DNA of 64,000 nt, from assembly GCA_014904845.1 (NCBI GenBank), contig MU119217.1:186001-250000 (forward strand), read 5' to 3'. Under the pieces are notes generated by a model. It was not told where the DNA came from, did not search any database, and saw only the letters and a list, made by a program, of their open reading frames with translations. Positions 11,405-24,751 of this stretch are shown one piece after another; position 1 is the first letter of the stretch; each line of letters starts with the position of its first letter. This DNA comes from Acephala macrosclerotiorum (taxonomy: Eukaryota > Ascomycota > Leotiomycetes > Helotiales > Mollisiaceae). A program made the position numbers and the translations under genes.

Positions 11405-11958
11405 GATGCTTGAGCAAATCTTCAGCGTCAAAACGGGAGTAAAAAATCGATCGCTTGACAGAAAGAGTTTGTAAGTATCAACTTGAGCGCAAAACTAGGA
11501 AACCTCATCACTCGGTCCAGGATGCTTCACTTGCTCACCTTGATGAAGGTTGCTTGTGCAATCTGTGGAAGGTCCCTCAGAGACAAGGCACAACGGTAAA
11601 TGACTGGATTGCTTCTTTCAGAAAGAATGAAATGCAAGCCCAAAAGAAGATCCTAGTATATTTAGAGCCGAGGGGTTACACTCCATCAACCACTCTCTAG
11701 AAGACTGACAAATAGGACATTCATCGTAAAGTTACGTTTTGGTGAAGGTTGGAAAGCTCAGTGAAAGTTAAAGACATGCAAGGCTGAGTCCCTACATGCA
11801 CCCCTGCTCGCTATCTATGTAAACGCCAAGGCTTTATCCAGCTTCTAATTGTAGACAGCGTGTACAGAGCAAATCAACCATTGTGCATCACGTCTATCGA
11901 CGCCGTTTATTCCTGTATTTACTCAGTCGCTCCTTTAAATAATGACCAAAACACCTCG
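11405..11958. promoter_or_regulatory. Divergent promoter region, ATG10 / GH47 mannosidase
   Basis: A 554-bp space between two start codons that point away from each other. No coding signal is seen. It must drive both genes, but I recognise no specific element. Confidence 0.45.
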
Positions 11959-14285
<2,327 letters not shown>

Positions 14286-14861
14286 TTGCATTTTTTGAAG
14301 GTAGAAAGGAAAAGCATTTGTACATATGCATACATATTGGCGGCGAATAATGGATCGACTGCTAGGGGTGTAAAGTATATGATTGTATTCATCAACTCAT
14401 ACCAGGCTGGGAAGCCGAATATCATTATTTGCAACAACTGTTCAACCAGGTGTCCGAAAACGAGTTGTGACTTTAGTGGACTCAAGGATACTGTATTATT
14501 GGATTGCTCTAAGCACATGGTCCTGCCTCCACCCACCGGGTTTCAAATGTCGGTTTTGTTTGTTCAGGATTATAGTATCACAGATAAAGAGGCAGCCTCA
14601 TGCCGAGCTGCGCATTCTGGAAGCCAGGATGCCCCATCTCGAGATAGGTTCCACCATCTCTTACACAAAGTCGAACAATGAGCTCGAGTACCGAATAACT
14701 GTGATTGAGATGTTTCATTTAATCATCTGATAAACATTACATCTACTTCCTATGCCAATCCGGCCTTGTCATCCCCTCACCCTTAAAAGCAAAAAATTTA
14801 GTATCGTATTCTCATAACTCATCCATTCAATCTCTTCCTCTCCCCCAAATTCAAAGCTTCT
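14286..14861. other. Convergent 3' intergenic region
   Basis: Lies between the stop codons of the mannosidase (+) and the acid phosphatase (-). It must hold both 3' UTRs. No gene is supported. Confidence 0.5.
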
Positions 14862-16571
14862 CTAAGCCTTAGCACTATGACCAACACTCTCAGGCGTAAC
14901 ATGTCCAGCACCCAACCTCTTCTTACTAACCAGTCTCAACCCACCCAGCAACATAATCAACGCCTCGATACCCAAAATAACAGCCAACGTAACCATCGCA
15001 CCAACTACACCCGCTACCGCTTTCGAAATCCCTCCACCTCCACTCGAACTCGAACCCGCTGTAGCGGTCGAAGAAGCGGAGGTAGAGGTAGAGGTCGTAG
15101 AGGCGCATACGCCGGTTGAGTTGCCACACTTAGAACACCAAGTGCCTTGATCCCCAATCGCAAACTTATTCATCTCATCGACGAAAGTCGCCCATGGGAT
15201 AACAGTAGAGGATTGGCCGAAGAGAGGGTAAGCGGTGAGTGGGTTTGCAGCCGCAGAGCCGTTGGAGAATAAGAATCGAACAGAGATATCATCGTTGGAT
15301 GGATAAGAAGTATTTGAGACGGTAGCGTTCGTGAGGAGTTCAAAGGTCATGGAGGATGCGTAGTCTACTATTCCAGTGAAGCTGTATTAGGTATTATTAG
15401 TATTTTGATTTTTTGAAGTAGAGAACGAGGATATAGTTCGAAAGTTTTGGTTGAGGGGAGGAGAGGACGATAAATTGAGGAACTTGATTGAGCTTACTTC
15501 TCGGTGACAGCGGGGAGTTGGGCGAGGCCGAAGAAAGAGAGGAATGAGGCGTATGCGCCAAATTGGATTCCGACTTGGGACTCGGACTTTCCAGTAATGG
15601 TGCTGTTTAGTTGTTGGACGCTGGTATGTGTTAGCTTGATGTTGAGAATGTCTACCTTGTATTGGGAAAACGAATATCAGGAGAGGTGGAATGGAAAGAA
15701 CTGACATCTGTGCGGCCAATGTGGATCCGGCAATTGCTCGAATGGGATCTGAGGCGTTGTATGCGAGGTTGAACTCGTGATTGTCTGCGAGAGTCTGCAA
15801 TTGGTACACTGTATCGTTGGTGAGGAGGTCATCAGATGGAATGCTCGAGCTGTGGATCATAGAGACATGGATCAAGTCGTAGACTATTTCTTGTCAATAC
15901 TAAATATTCAATTGCATGTGCGATGGGGAGTACTCACTAGCATAAGCATTCTTGAAAGTGTCAGTAGTAGCAGTGAAAGTGCCATTGATAACAGGTAAAA
16001 TGCCCTGATAGAAAGACTTGGTGCTGCTCAACTTCTGCATATACTCATCGGAGAAGAAGTAGTTGTTCGAGGAGACAATAGCATTGTTGCAACCACTTTG
16101 TCCCTGGAGCCAAGCAGAGTTCTCTGAGTTCGCACCGCTGGAAGCAGATTGAACGGCATTGACAGGAATGAGTTGATAGCCACCCATTGGAGCCTCAATA
16201 CTCGATCCATTTGCCAAAGTCTGGCTACCGAGAGTAGCACCGACGGGTGGGTACAATCCTTGAAGGAAACCAGCTGCTGAGTTCTGGAGGACGGTATCGA
16301 CTGGAGCTTCGACGCTCAATTGGGAGTTCTTGACGACGTTGGAGGCGATGCCATAGATCAGAGATGAGGCATTGGCATCAACATAACGGTTGCGGTAGAA
16401 ATTGCCTGATTGCCAGACTTGTTGGTAGCCGAGATCAGTCAAAGTCGTTGGAGAAAAGCTCTTAGATGTACGGTCTCCGTGACGGTGGAAGATATAGACA
16501 CCGAGGACTGTCTCCTGTGCCGGGATGAGGGGCAATAAGGATGAGACGAGGAGGATTGACTTGGCAAGCAT
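14862..16571 (-). CDS. Histidine acid phosphatase family protein, secreted and membrane-anchored
   Basis: Four exons (16571-15938, 15883-15706, 15620-15498, 15381-14862) give 484 residues. A signal peptide of about 19 residues (MLAKSILLVSSLLPLIPAQ) precedes the nucleophile motif FHRHGDRT (His31). Many N-x-S/T sites follow. The C-terminal half carries VGIQFGAYASFLSFFGLAQLP and DYASSMTFELLT, then a Ser/Thr/Ala-rich linker, one membrane helix (AGVVGAMVTLAVILGIEALIMLLGGL) and a short basic cytoplasmic tail. The usual HD/HE proton-donor dipeptide of the family is not visible where it should be; DYASSMTFE occupies that place. The protein may therefore be a divergent phosphatase or a non-catalytic relative on the cell surface. 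The start is the only ATG that gives a signal peptide. Confidence 0.82.
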
Positions 16572-17672
16572 CTTGAAAGAATCCACTAAGAGCTTCAAAC
16601 AGAGGAAGAGAATATGCAGAAGGTTTGAAGCAACGCAGGAGGAAAGAGGCCAAGGAAGAGGCACCCGTGGGGCCTACCACTTCTTATTCTTCAGCTAGAG
16701 CAGTAGCTTCCTCTAGCTGCACAAGCTTATCTCCCACATTTCAAGACCAACCATCTCCGAAGTTATGACAGCTGCGAGTAGATTACCAGGGTGCTCGTCC
16801 TTGGCGCAGAAAGTCACCCTCCCTCAAGTGAAGTTCATCCAGCAGTGGGCAGAGAGCTCCACCACTTTTGAGGATGTCCTCATCCTCCACTCGGGGCCGA
16901 TGGTGGTTCTGGGAAAGCTGCTGTTTTCCCCTCACTAGAAAACCTTGCCTGCTGCCGATACCAGCCCGCATCCACGCTAGAAAGGTCGAGAACAAATCCG
17001 TTGGCCAATTTTCTGCACAGCGGGTGGCCGAATCACCCGCAAGCCTCCCGGTCTCGAAGGGTTACACTGCCTGAAAGTGCATGTTCAGAACACCTTTCAA
17101 GACTCCTTGCAATGTTTGCACGATGAGGCGTCGAGAAAGGAGATGAATATTGAAATCGGAGTTTTTATCAGCGATATTGCAGGCATCTTCAGGTTGGTTG
17201 TATTTTTTTCTCGGTAGTAGCTTCCTTGCGCTTACTTTGTACAGTGCAGATGCTTTAACCTTAAATGCTTAAGTTTAAAACGGAGTTGGCCGAAACGAGC
17301 CCCGTCCAGCCGTCTAAAGTTCAGAGCGAAACGTGGAGAGGAACTCTCGAGTTTCGAAACATCAGAAAGTTCTGAATTTCTGATCAATTGACATGACAAC
17401 TCTGTATTGTATTGTCGTCGTACATATTTCCAAAATTGACTATTCGATCACATCCGGTCCACACCAGACCTGGCGGACGCCATACTCCACGCTTGACTTT
17501 ATATACCACAAATACCGTGCCTGCGCATCTGGCGGCACATATATAGACATTGTTCCCTGGCCTTTGACGCCGGGATTCAAGGGTCATATATATCCAAGTA
17601 TCCAAACCCTTTCCAAGATCCCAACCCTAATCTATAAACAGGGTATATAATAGGAAAACACAAGGAAGACAT
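16572..17672. other. Intergenic, no gene seen
   Basis: About 1.1 kb between the phosphatase start and the permease stop, both on the minus strand. It should contain the phosphatase promoter and the permease 3' UTR. No recognisable frame. Confidence 0.5.
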
Positions 17673-19640
17673 TTAGCAGCAAACCTTGTAGACCTTCTTC
17701 CACTTGGGCCATGAGCGCCGCTCAGCCTCTTCCTGTGCAATGAGCTCTGGAAGATTGAGATCTCGTACACCCGTATCAAGATCCATGTCCTTGGTACGCA
17801 CGATGGATGTCTTGGCGTAGAGCTTGTGACCAATATAGAATAGGATGACAATAGGTGCTGTGAGATACGCCTTGAAGAATTTCTGGACTTGACCGCTGGC
17901 TCCAAGGTCTCCATAACCCACGGGCCAGGCACCGATCCAGAATTGGGCAACGAGGACCAGGCAGTTGAAAAGGAAGCCAAACCAAGAACCTATCAGACCA
18001 GGTTGTGATCTGAAGGCCAATTGATCAAGTGTACGACCTTGCACCTTCCATGCCTTACGGAATCGAATGTGGGCTAGGCAGATTGAGCCCCAGGTGAAGA
18101 TAGATGAAAGACCAGAGAGGGCCAGCATCCAGTCAAGGACTGTGCCCTGTTGTCCAGAGTCTGCGGAATAGGCAATGAAGCCAAGGGCGGAAGCAAAAGC
18201 GATACCGACCAAGGGACGACCCTTCTTGTCAATGTAACCGAACCACTTTGGCGCTAGGCCTTGACAAGCAAGCGCGTGTAAGGTTCGTGATGAACCAAAA
18301 ATGCTCGAATTGCCGACGGATAGGACAGCAATGAGGATCACAGCGTTGAAGATAGATGGCAGAACTTGTATGCCGGCATTCTGGATAGATATGACGAAGG
18401 GAGAAGCCGCAGCATTGGCAGAACCGTCCTTTAGGAGACGTGGGTCGGTATACGGGACGTTCAATCCAACGACTGTGAGGGAAACGACATAGAAGATGGT
18501 GATACGCCAGAAAACCTGCTTAATGGCACTCGGCAATGACTTTCGAGGATTTTTTGCCTCATTAGCAGCCAAACCAACGAGTTCGGTACCAGCGAAGGCG
18601 AAGGCAGCAGTAACGAAGACACTGCAGAGGCCCTTGAAACCATTGTGGAAGGCACCAGGGTCATGCCAGTATTTACCGCCGATATAGCCCTCATTTGGAC
18701 CTCCGCCGCAATTGAGGATTACGCCTAAGATACTGCCCGTCTGTAAGACATTGTGACGGTTGATGTAGAGGACGACTTACATGAATCCAATCACAGCGAT
18801 GATCTTGATGATCGAGAAGACGAATTCGGCTTCGCCATAACCTTTAACGCCAAATAGGTTGATACTGATGATGGTGACTAGGAATATCGTTACGAAAATT
18901 GCATGATTATATTTGCCTTGAGAATCCCAATAGTCGACCGTGATCGATGCAGCGATGATTTCCAGGGGCAAGACGGCTAGCCATTGCATGCAATAATTCT
19001 TCACGGGTCAGCAATGCTTCACCCTGAAATGTGGCAGATCTTACCCAACCCATAGCAAATCCCCAGGAAGGATCCAAGAATCGACTCGAATAGGTCGAGA
19101 AAGAACCGGCGACAGGCAGCAACACAGACATTTCCCCTAGAGCATGTACCATGCAGTACAACATGATGCCGATGAGAGTGAAACTTATCAGCAAAGATGC
19201 CGGGCCACCAGTTTCGAGAGCCTTGCCCGAGGCGATGAAAAGACCAGTACCTGAATACATTATTAGGAGCCGAAATATCCCATCAGATAGATTTACATAC
19301 CGATTGAGCCACCAATGGCAATCATCTGCATATGTCTTCCCTGCAATACGCGTTCCATACCCGTATTTGTTGTAGCTAACGCGGCATTCGTTGGGTCAAA
19401 GATCCGACCCTGAGCGTGGATTGGGTTTCCATTTTCATCTACAGAACCAGGTTGACGCTTGAAATTGTCGATGGCGCGATGAAAGAGGTTCCCTTGTACT
19501 TCAGTCGTCTCTTCATAAACGGGTTGGCCCCCAGAGGTACTAGAATTGCCGGATCCTCGGTGGGAGAGCACACCTGGTTGTCCGTGCTTGTTCAGAGAAT
19601 TGAGGCTGCCCTTCTCCAGGTCGTTATTGTGGTCCGCCAT
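17673..19640 (-). CDS. Amino-acid permease (fungal APC/YAT family, Gap1-like)
   Basis: Four exons (19640-19301, 19250-19045, 18998-18781, 18732-17673) with introns of 50, 46, 48 and similar length give 607 residues. After a hydrophilic N-terminal tail of about 95 residues comes RHMQMIAIGGSIGTGLFIASGKAL, the first-helix signature of amino-acid permeases. It is followed by about 12 helices, including FTLIGIMLYCMVHALGEMSVLLPVAGSF, GFIILGVILNCGGGP, FAGTELVGLAANEAKNPRKSLPSAIKQVFWRI, SSRTLHALACQGLAPKWF and SWFGFLFNCLVLVAQFW. The last intron acceptor was chosen at GGGCAG because it alone keeps frame and restores the motif. The C-terminus is cytosolic and ends Cys-Cys, a possible palmitoylation site. 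The protein imports amino acids by proton symport at the plasma membrane; its substrate range cannot be told from sequence. Upstream GATA sites suggest nitrogen control. Confidence 0.92.
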
Positions 19641-20030
19641 TGTGGACAATCAGTCGAATCGTGAGCCTCTTGCTTGTGACACCACTCTGCCTCTATTGTC
19701 GAAGAGAATGCGAAAAGGCTGAGGGAAGGGTTGAAGCGAGAGGGCGCATGCGCAGTACTGGCGGTAACGGGAATTTTGAGGTTGTACAAACTGGGCGTTG
19801 ATTGTGGGAGTGGGCAGAGGGTGATATTGATGTCCCTTAGACTCGCCCTTAGGTCGTCTTCATCAATCGTCTGTCATCGTCATGGCGTACCACATTCGCG
19901 GCGGTGAGGTCGCGGTGGTGTTGAAGAGGGAGGCGTAGTTTGGAGACAGCGAGTTTCGATCAACTGCACTTGGTCTCGTCCCGAAGGAAGGGTGCAGCTT
20001 GGAGCCTTGGTGGACCTTAGCCTTATCTAT

Positions 20031-20038
20031 TCGCGCCA
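20031..20038 (-). promoter_or_regulatory. AreA/Nit2-type GATA site upstream of the permease
   Basis: CCTTATCT on the plus strand is AGATAAGG in the direction of the permease gene, about 390 bp upstream of its start. It fits the HGATAR consensus of fungal nitrogen regulators of the AreA/NIT2 type. Function is inferred. Confidence 0.4.
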
Positions 20039-20312
20039 CACTAGTACTGGCTGGGGTCTTGACAAGATTGGGTGAAGGATGTGATTGGCTTCCAATTCTT
20101 ACAGTTGAGCTATTTCAGTCTAGCGGAAATCTTAAGCGAAACCAACGGTCTACTCTAGTATGCAGAAAACAAACGTTGCAAGAAGTCGACAGACCTCACC
20201 ATGCAAGTCTTTGATGCTAAGAAATGTATCAGACATATAAGTCGAAAGTTTTCAGGTTCTTAGCTCATTTGCAACATTGAGCAGCAAAGATTCAATCGTT
20301 GCTTCTTCCATG

Positions 20313-20320
20313 CCTTATCT
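20313..20320 (-). promoter_or_regulatory. Second AreA/Nit2-type GATA site upstream of the permease
   Basis: An identical CCTTATCT octamer about 670 bp upstream of the permease start. Two exact copies in one promoter make nitrogen-source control more likely than either would alone, but six-base cores arise often by chance. Confidence 0.35.
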
Positions 20321-20584
20321 CGACTATAATCACTTCGGTGAAGGAGTGGTTCTCTCGGCTCTTAGAATCACAAACTCTCAACACAATGATGCGGTATATT
20401 TCCTTCCTCCTAGCGTAGGGCTCCTGTCCTCTGATGTCAGTAACCTTTATTATTGATTGCACTATGATCATTCTAGATTCAAATCGCCATCTGAATCGCC
20501 GAGGTACTCGACTTCCTGAAGCAGCTCAACAGCCATGATCTAGACTGCAAGAGTAAGGATGCAGTTCTCCACACATCCATCATC

Positions 20585-20688
20585 AAACTCAATCACTAAA
20601 CTCAATCACTAAACTCAATCACTAAACTCAATCACTAAACTCAATCACTAGACTCAATCACCAAACTCAATCACTAAACTCCATCAAT
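20585..20688. repeat. 13-bp tandem minisatellite, 8 units
   Basis: Eight head-to-tail copies of AAACTCAATCACT. Units 1-5 and 7 are exact; unit 6 begins AGACTC and ends CACC; unit 8 is AAACTCCATCAAT. There are no spacers, so this is not a CRISPR-like array. It lies about 0.95 kb upstream of the permease start. Confidence 0.95.
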
Positions 20689-21807
20689 TCCACAAGTTCG
20701 ATCATCCAAGGTTATCCATGTAAATAGCCCTAAAGTGAGAGACTTCGAACGCCAAGACATTTCTGCGGATAGCTCCGCATGACGTCTACAGGGATGTGCC
20801 TGAAGATCTTCAAGATCACAGATTCTGATACAGAAGAAATCAGATGAACTCCAACTATAAGGATGTTGTATTATGCTTTCGTATCTAGGTTTGCGGTACT
20901 TTTCGTTTCTTGCTCGAAGTGTGAGGGAGAATATCTAGATTACTCGATGATTCCCGAGTTCGGTCAATGACGAAGTACTTGAGTCTCCACGTTGTTGGTG
21001 TCACGTTGAAGCAGTGCAACGACACCATTTACCAGCTACAAGTACACAAGCGACATCATGTCTTGCTAGCAGATGCGCTAATGCGAAGTCCATGCGCTGT
21101 TGCGCTCGGTCGCACCAGGCGTACAGACTTGATCGTCACATCCCACTAGCGTACCAGTCTTTTCAGCCCTACGCACCATACATATCATTTCCTTATCCTA
21201 ACATTTCAGCACCTGGCAGAAAGCTAGATTTGTAGATCTGGAGATCATGACCAACGTCTGTATAGGATGATCCTCGAAGGTGAGAAGTCATTATTTTCCT
21301 TTGAGCTTCTCCGAAGGTGTAACACGCACGTCGGGATCTTCGGGTAAGTTCTCATGATGCCAATCGGTGTAGGTAAGATCACTAGAAATGCACTTTGTAC
21401 TACAAATTATACTTACTTCTCTAAGTGACATCACTTAAGGTCTCGAAACCTAGCAACGCTCATAAATGTTCAAAAGACTGCTGAGGTACATACCGCCGGG
21501 TACTAGAACAGATGCGTCGGAAGTCGTTATATCTGGTTAAGTACTTTTGAACTTTTGTGAAAACAGGTAAGATATATGAGAAGAAAAGTACAACATTTCA
21601 ACAGTCTAGGCTCCAGTTTGTTAAATATCACGCAAGAATCACATTCTAATCAGAATAATACAAAAGCAAAGTTTGCGATACTAAAGTCAATTAATTCTCT
21701 ATCTTCCGCAAGCAACACCACACAATGCAATTCCAAACTCCATGCTCAACCAAGTACGCCTGCCTATCCTATACAACAATGCCCTTGATCCATCGCTATG
21801 CTACAGT

Positions 21808-23673
21808 TCAATAATGAATATCATCCAACCCCTCCCCACTTAGTATGCTTTTCAGAATACCAGCACCCAATCCCTCAACAGCCTGCGCAATCTCCTTCTC
21901 ACCAACACAACTTCCAATCCTCTTCTCATCCCCAACCCCAGCTCCAGATCCGAATTTCCTTCCTCTCTTACTTGGTGTTGTTAAGGCGATGAATGAGCCG
22001 TTTCGGCCGTCGACTGCGCTGACTAGTGAGAGAGTTTCGAGACTGCCAACTACGTCTCTGAATTCGGTGCTCGTGAGAGGGTGGAGGATTGAGTCTCGGG
22101 TGCAGAGCATGGAGTAGACTCTATATAGTTGTTTAATGGTTGGGGCTGAGGTCTTTGACTTTGATGGTGTGGCCATGACGTTTGCTGCTGCTTCCCTCTT
22201 CTTCTTTTCGAGAGCGACTAATGCACACAAGGCAGCCTTCTGCTGGAGATTTAATGCCTTTAGTCTCTGGTTGGCGCCGTTGCCGAAAGTGGAGGAAGTG
22301 ATCTTGTTGACATGTGAGATCAATGCTCGTGGGGCTGTCTCAACAGTGAGTGCGGAAAGTGACTGGTTCAAGGTCTTGTTGGCCATTTTTCTTTGGGTTG
22401 CACCAGCCGGGGTGGACAAGTTGTTGTTCTCTTCAAGTGGTCTCTTAGATGGGGACTCCTGCACCATCTGCTCCTTGAGCGCAGCCTCGTGCTTCTGCTT
22501 TGTTTCTGCTTCGATCATATCTATAGCCCGTCTGCAGATATCGAATGCCTTGCGCAGGTCTCCAGTTTGGCTGGATACTTTTCGGGAGCACAGCTCGATT
22601 GCAGCTGGGTGGAGGAAGGGAATGTACTCTGGCGTAGGAGAGTCTGCTGGAACCAATGACTTTAACCGTGTTGTAATGACGGTCTTGATTTGTGTCGCGT
22701 CGTATGGTAGGAATGGAAGAAGCTGAGGCTTCAGGTTTCGGGCCTTGAGTCGTGGCAGAAAACGATCCGTCAAATCCAGAGCGTTGGCGATCCCAATCAG
22801 AATCAGGTGCGAGGATTTCTGCAGCGACCATTCGAATAGCTTGTAGAGGATCTCCAAGTCCAGCGAAAGAACGTGGTCGATCTCGTCCAGGGTAACCACA
22901 TAAACCGACTTCGTCTTCTTTCTCGGAAGGAAAATCCCCTGCAGCGCCTTGAGCTCGTCTCCCTCCATCACCTCAACTCCCTCACAAAATGTTCCCAACA
23001 ATTTGCCGTACAAATCCTTTGATGTCTTCATACTCATACAATTGACATATTCCTTCCGTAGGCTGGCAGATTCTTCGAAGCTCTCGGTGATCTCGCCCAC
23101 CATTGCGCTTTTTCCTGTTCCTGGCGGCCCACTAACATATATACATCCTCCCGATGCCTTATCCGCGCGTTCCTGGATGAAGTTCGAAAGTTCTTCGCGT
23201 TCAGCTTCTCTGCCAATAAGTCTGCCAGGCTCTGAGCTGCGGACGAATAATTGTCGCGCTTTGCTGTAGACGGTCGCGATTGACGCGCCAGGTGTTACTG
23301 GAGTACGAGGTGTTCGAGGTGTCAATGGCTTTCCAGCGACAATGACTCGGTGTCTAGGAGTATTTGTTCCATTATTCGAGAGCGCATCTCTATGACGCGG
23401 CGTCTGAGGTGTAGGGTTTTGTACGATGTGCTTTCCGGAGACACAATGCTTGGCTAGTATAGACTTGGCAGAGAAGCTCTCGTCAACATCCATTGGCTCG
23501 CCATTTTGGATTGCATCGCGCGAGAAGTCTCCCACGAAAGGGTTCTCATTCTCGTCGTTGATTGTTTCTGTTCGACCTTGACGTTTGACGCGCTTGGAAA
23601 TCGGTGCTGATTGTACGGATTCGAGGTTGAGAGCAGAGCTCCTCGTTCGCTTTCCTAATACAGAAGTTGTCAT
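21808..23673 (-). CDS. CDC6: Cell division control protein 6 (Cdc6/Cdc18), AAA+ replication licensing factor
   Basis: A single exon of 621 residues. The N-terminal regulatory tail is rich in Ser/Thr-Pro sites, with repeated TPR motifs (about 88-128, including LTPRTPRTPVTPG) and basic KRVKRQGR, as expected for CDK phosphorylation and nuclear import. The AAA+ core has RLIGREAEREEL, Walker A GPPGTGKS (182-189), Walker B TLDEIDHV (Asp263, Glu264), sensor 1 IGIANALDLTDR and sensor 2 TGDLRKAFDICRRAID. A C-terminal winged-helix region (TIKQLYRVYSMLC through FIALTTPSKRGRK) follows. Cdc6 binds the origin recognition complex and loads MCM2-7 in G1. The start is the first ATG of the frame (23673). The promoter carries an MCB-type site, consistent with G1/S expression. 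Long antisense frames in this gene are shadows. Confidence 0.95.
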   Translation of the reverse strand: MTTSVLGKRTRSSALNLESVQSAPISKRVKRQGRTETINDENENPFVGDFSRDAIQNGEPMDVDESFSAKSILAKHCVSGKHIVQNPTPQTPRHRDALSNNGTNTPRHRVIVAGKPLTPRTPRTPVTPGASIATVYSKARQLFVRSSEPGRLIGREAEREELSNFIQERADKASGGCIYVSGPPGTGKSAMVGEITESFEESASLRKEYVNCMSMKTSKDLYGKLLGTFCEGVEVMEGDELKALQGIFLPRKKTKSVYVVTLDEIDHVLSLDLEILYKLFEWSLQKSSHLILIGIANALDLTDRFLPRLKARNLKPQLLPFLPYDATQIKTVITTRLKSLVPADSPTPEYIPFLHPAAIELCSRKVSSQTGDLRKAFDICRRAIDMIEAETKQKHEAALKEQMVQESPSKRPLEENNNLSTPAGATQRKMANKTLNQSLSALTVETAPRALISHVNKITSSTFGNGANQRLKALNLQQKAALCALVALEKKKREAAANVMATPSKSKTSAPTIKQLYRVYSMLCTRDSILHPLTSTEFRDVVGSLETLSLVSAVDGRNGSFIALTTPSKRGRKFGSGAGVGDEKRIGSCVGEKEIAQAVEGLGAGILKSILSGEGLDDIHY

Positions 23674-24751
23674 GGCGACTTGCGTTGTTATGTGAAAGGA
23701 CGAAGTGCAGAGAAGGAAGGTGAGATGGAGTGGGTGAGGATCGTGGATGTCGATGGAGGTTGTTGAAGGTGAAGAAGTAGGGCGGTTGACCAAGATATTT
23801 CTTAAGTCTCAACTCGCTTCACGAAGCACGCGTCGCGTTTTCGCGATTTTCATGGACGTGTAAAGTGGATTCGTTCCGAGGTCAAAGCGAGACTCACGTG
23901 AGAGGCACCAAATCTGAGCATTTCAGCCACTGCCGTTGGTGTCCGTTTGCTATCATGGTTCCGTCTCTATCTATATATTTTCTTTCTCAGCCAGAGTTTT
24001 TTTGTGTTCTTCACACAATTCCAATGTTCTCTCTCATTCTCAAATTTATCGGACGCGCACCAGCGAGCTTTTGGCCAGGCCACGCTCGCGTATGAAGTTT
24101 GGGGGCCACAACGCAGGCGCCTCCTTCTGGCATTCATCTGTGCACCCGAGTCTCCATCGCAACTCCAAAGGCCTGCCGCTGTTCAAAATGGTCGTCGTCA
24201 AGATGGATCCCATTCCCAAATGTCTAGTGGCAGAAGAGTCACCAACTCGTCCCGGCGCTTGCACGAGGCATTGCTGCCCCTTTATGCACTTTCTGGGCTC
24301 TTGGCCTTCGCTGTAGCCGCCGGCAAGGATGCGGCGATGCGATGAGTGGCCAAACTGCCAGCGCTTTTGGGGCCCACCAATCACACAGGTCTCACCAGTC
24401 CAGCGAATCCGCCGATGCATTCGTGGGCGTTTGCTGCCGCCAATCTATCGTGAAATATCCAGCTTCTTGAAGTATCGCCCAGCGTGTCGTTTTCTGTTTT
24501 TCGTTCTCTCTATCCGCCTCTCAGCTCTGCGCGTTCGTACATCTGCACTTCTGCTCCTTCGCAGGTCTTCGTTGCGGTCGCAGAAGACCCGGCCTCAAAT
24601 CCGTACGTACACCCCGCCTTGCCCGCATCGATCATCTGTGCCTCATCAGATAGCTCACCCGTCGAAGACAACATCCTATAAATAACACTTCGTGCGTCAC
24701 TTAGCGAAGATCTCATTGGATCAAACAACCTCGAGAGACCAGTACCTGACT
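23674..24751. promoter_or_regulatory. Divergent promoter region, CDC6 / WW-PhoD gene
   Basis: About 1.1 kb between two start codons that point apart. It includes the MCB site near CDC6 and a pyrimidine-rich leader before 24752. No coding exon is recognised. Confidence 0.5.
23828..23833. promoter_or_regulatory. MCB (MluI cell-cycle box) in the CDC6 promoter
   Basis: A perfect ACGCGT, 155 bp upstream of the CDC6 start codon, followed at once by CGCGTTTTCGCG, which also contains E2F/MBF-like TTTTCGCG. MBF drives G1/S genes including CDC6/cdc18 in yeasts. Direct sequence match; binding is inferred. Confidence 0.65.

Larger units (their letters stand above)
19641..21807. other. Intergenic region upstream of the permease, with GATA sites and a minisatellite
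   Basis: About 2.2 kb between the permease start and the CDC6 stop (both minus strand). It contains two CCTTATCT sites and a 13-bp tandem array, listed separately. I see no convincing gene; short frames at 20967-21235 and 21576-21992 have no motifs. Confidence 0.5.

Noticed and set aside
20585..20688. CRISPR-like array
   Set aside because: Units are directly adjacent without spacers and the genome is fungal; it is a simple minisatellite.
22136..22726. 196-codon frame antisense to CDC6
   Set aside because: Shadow of the CDC6 coding strand; no independent protein signal.
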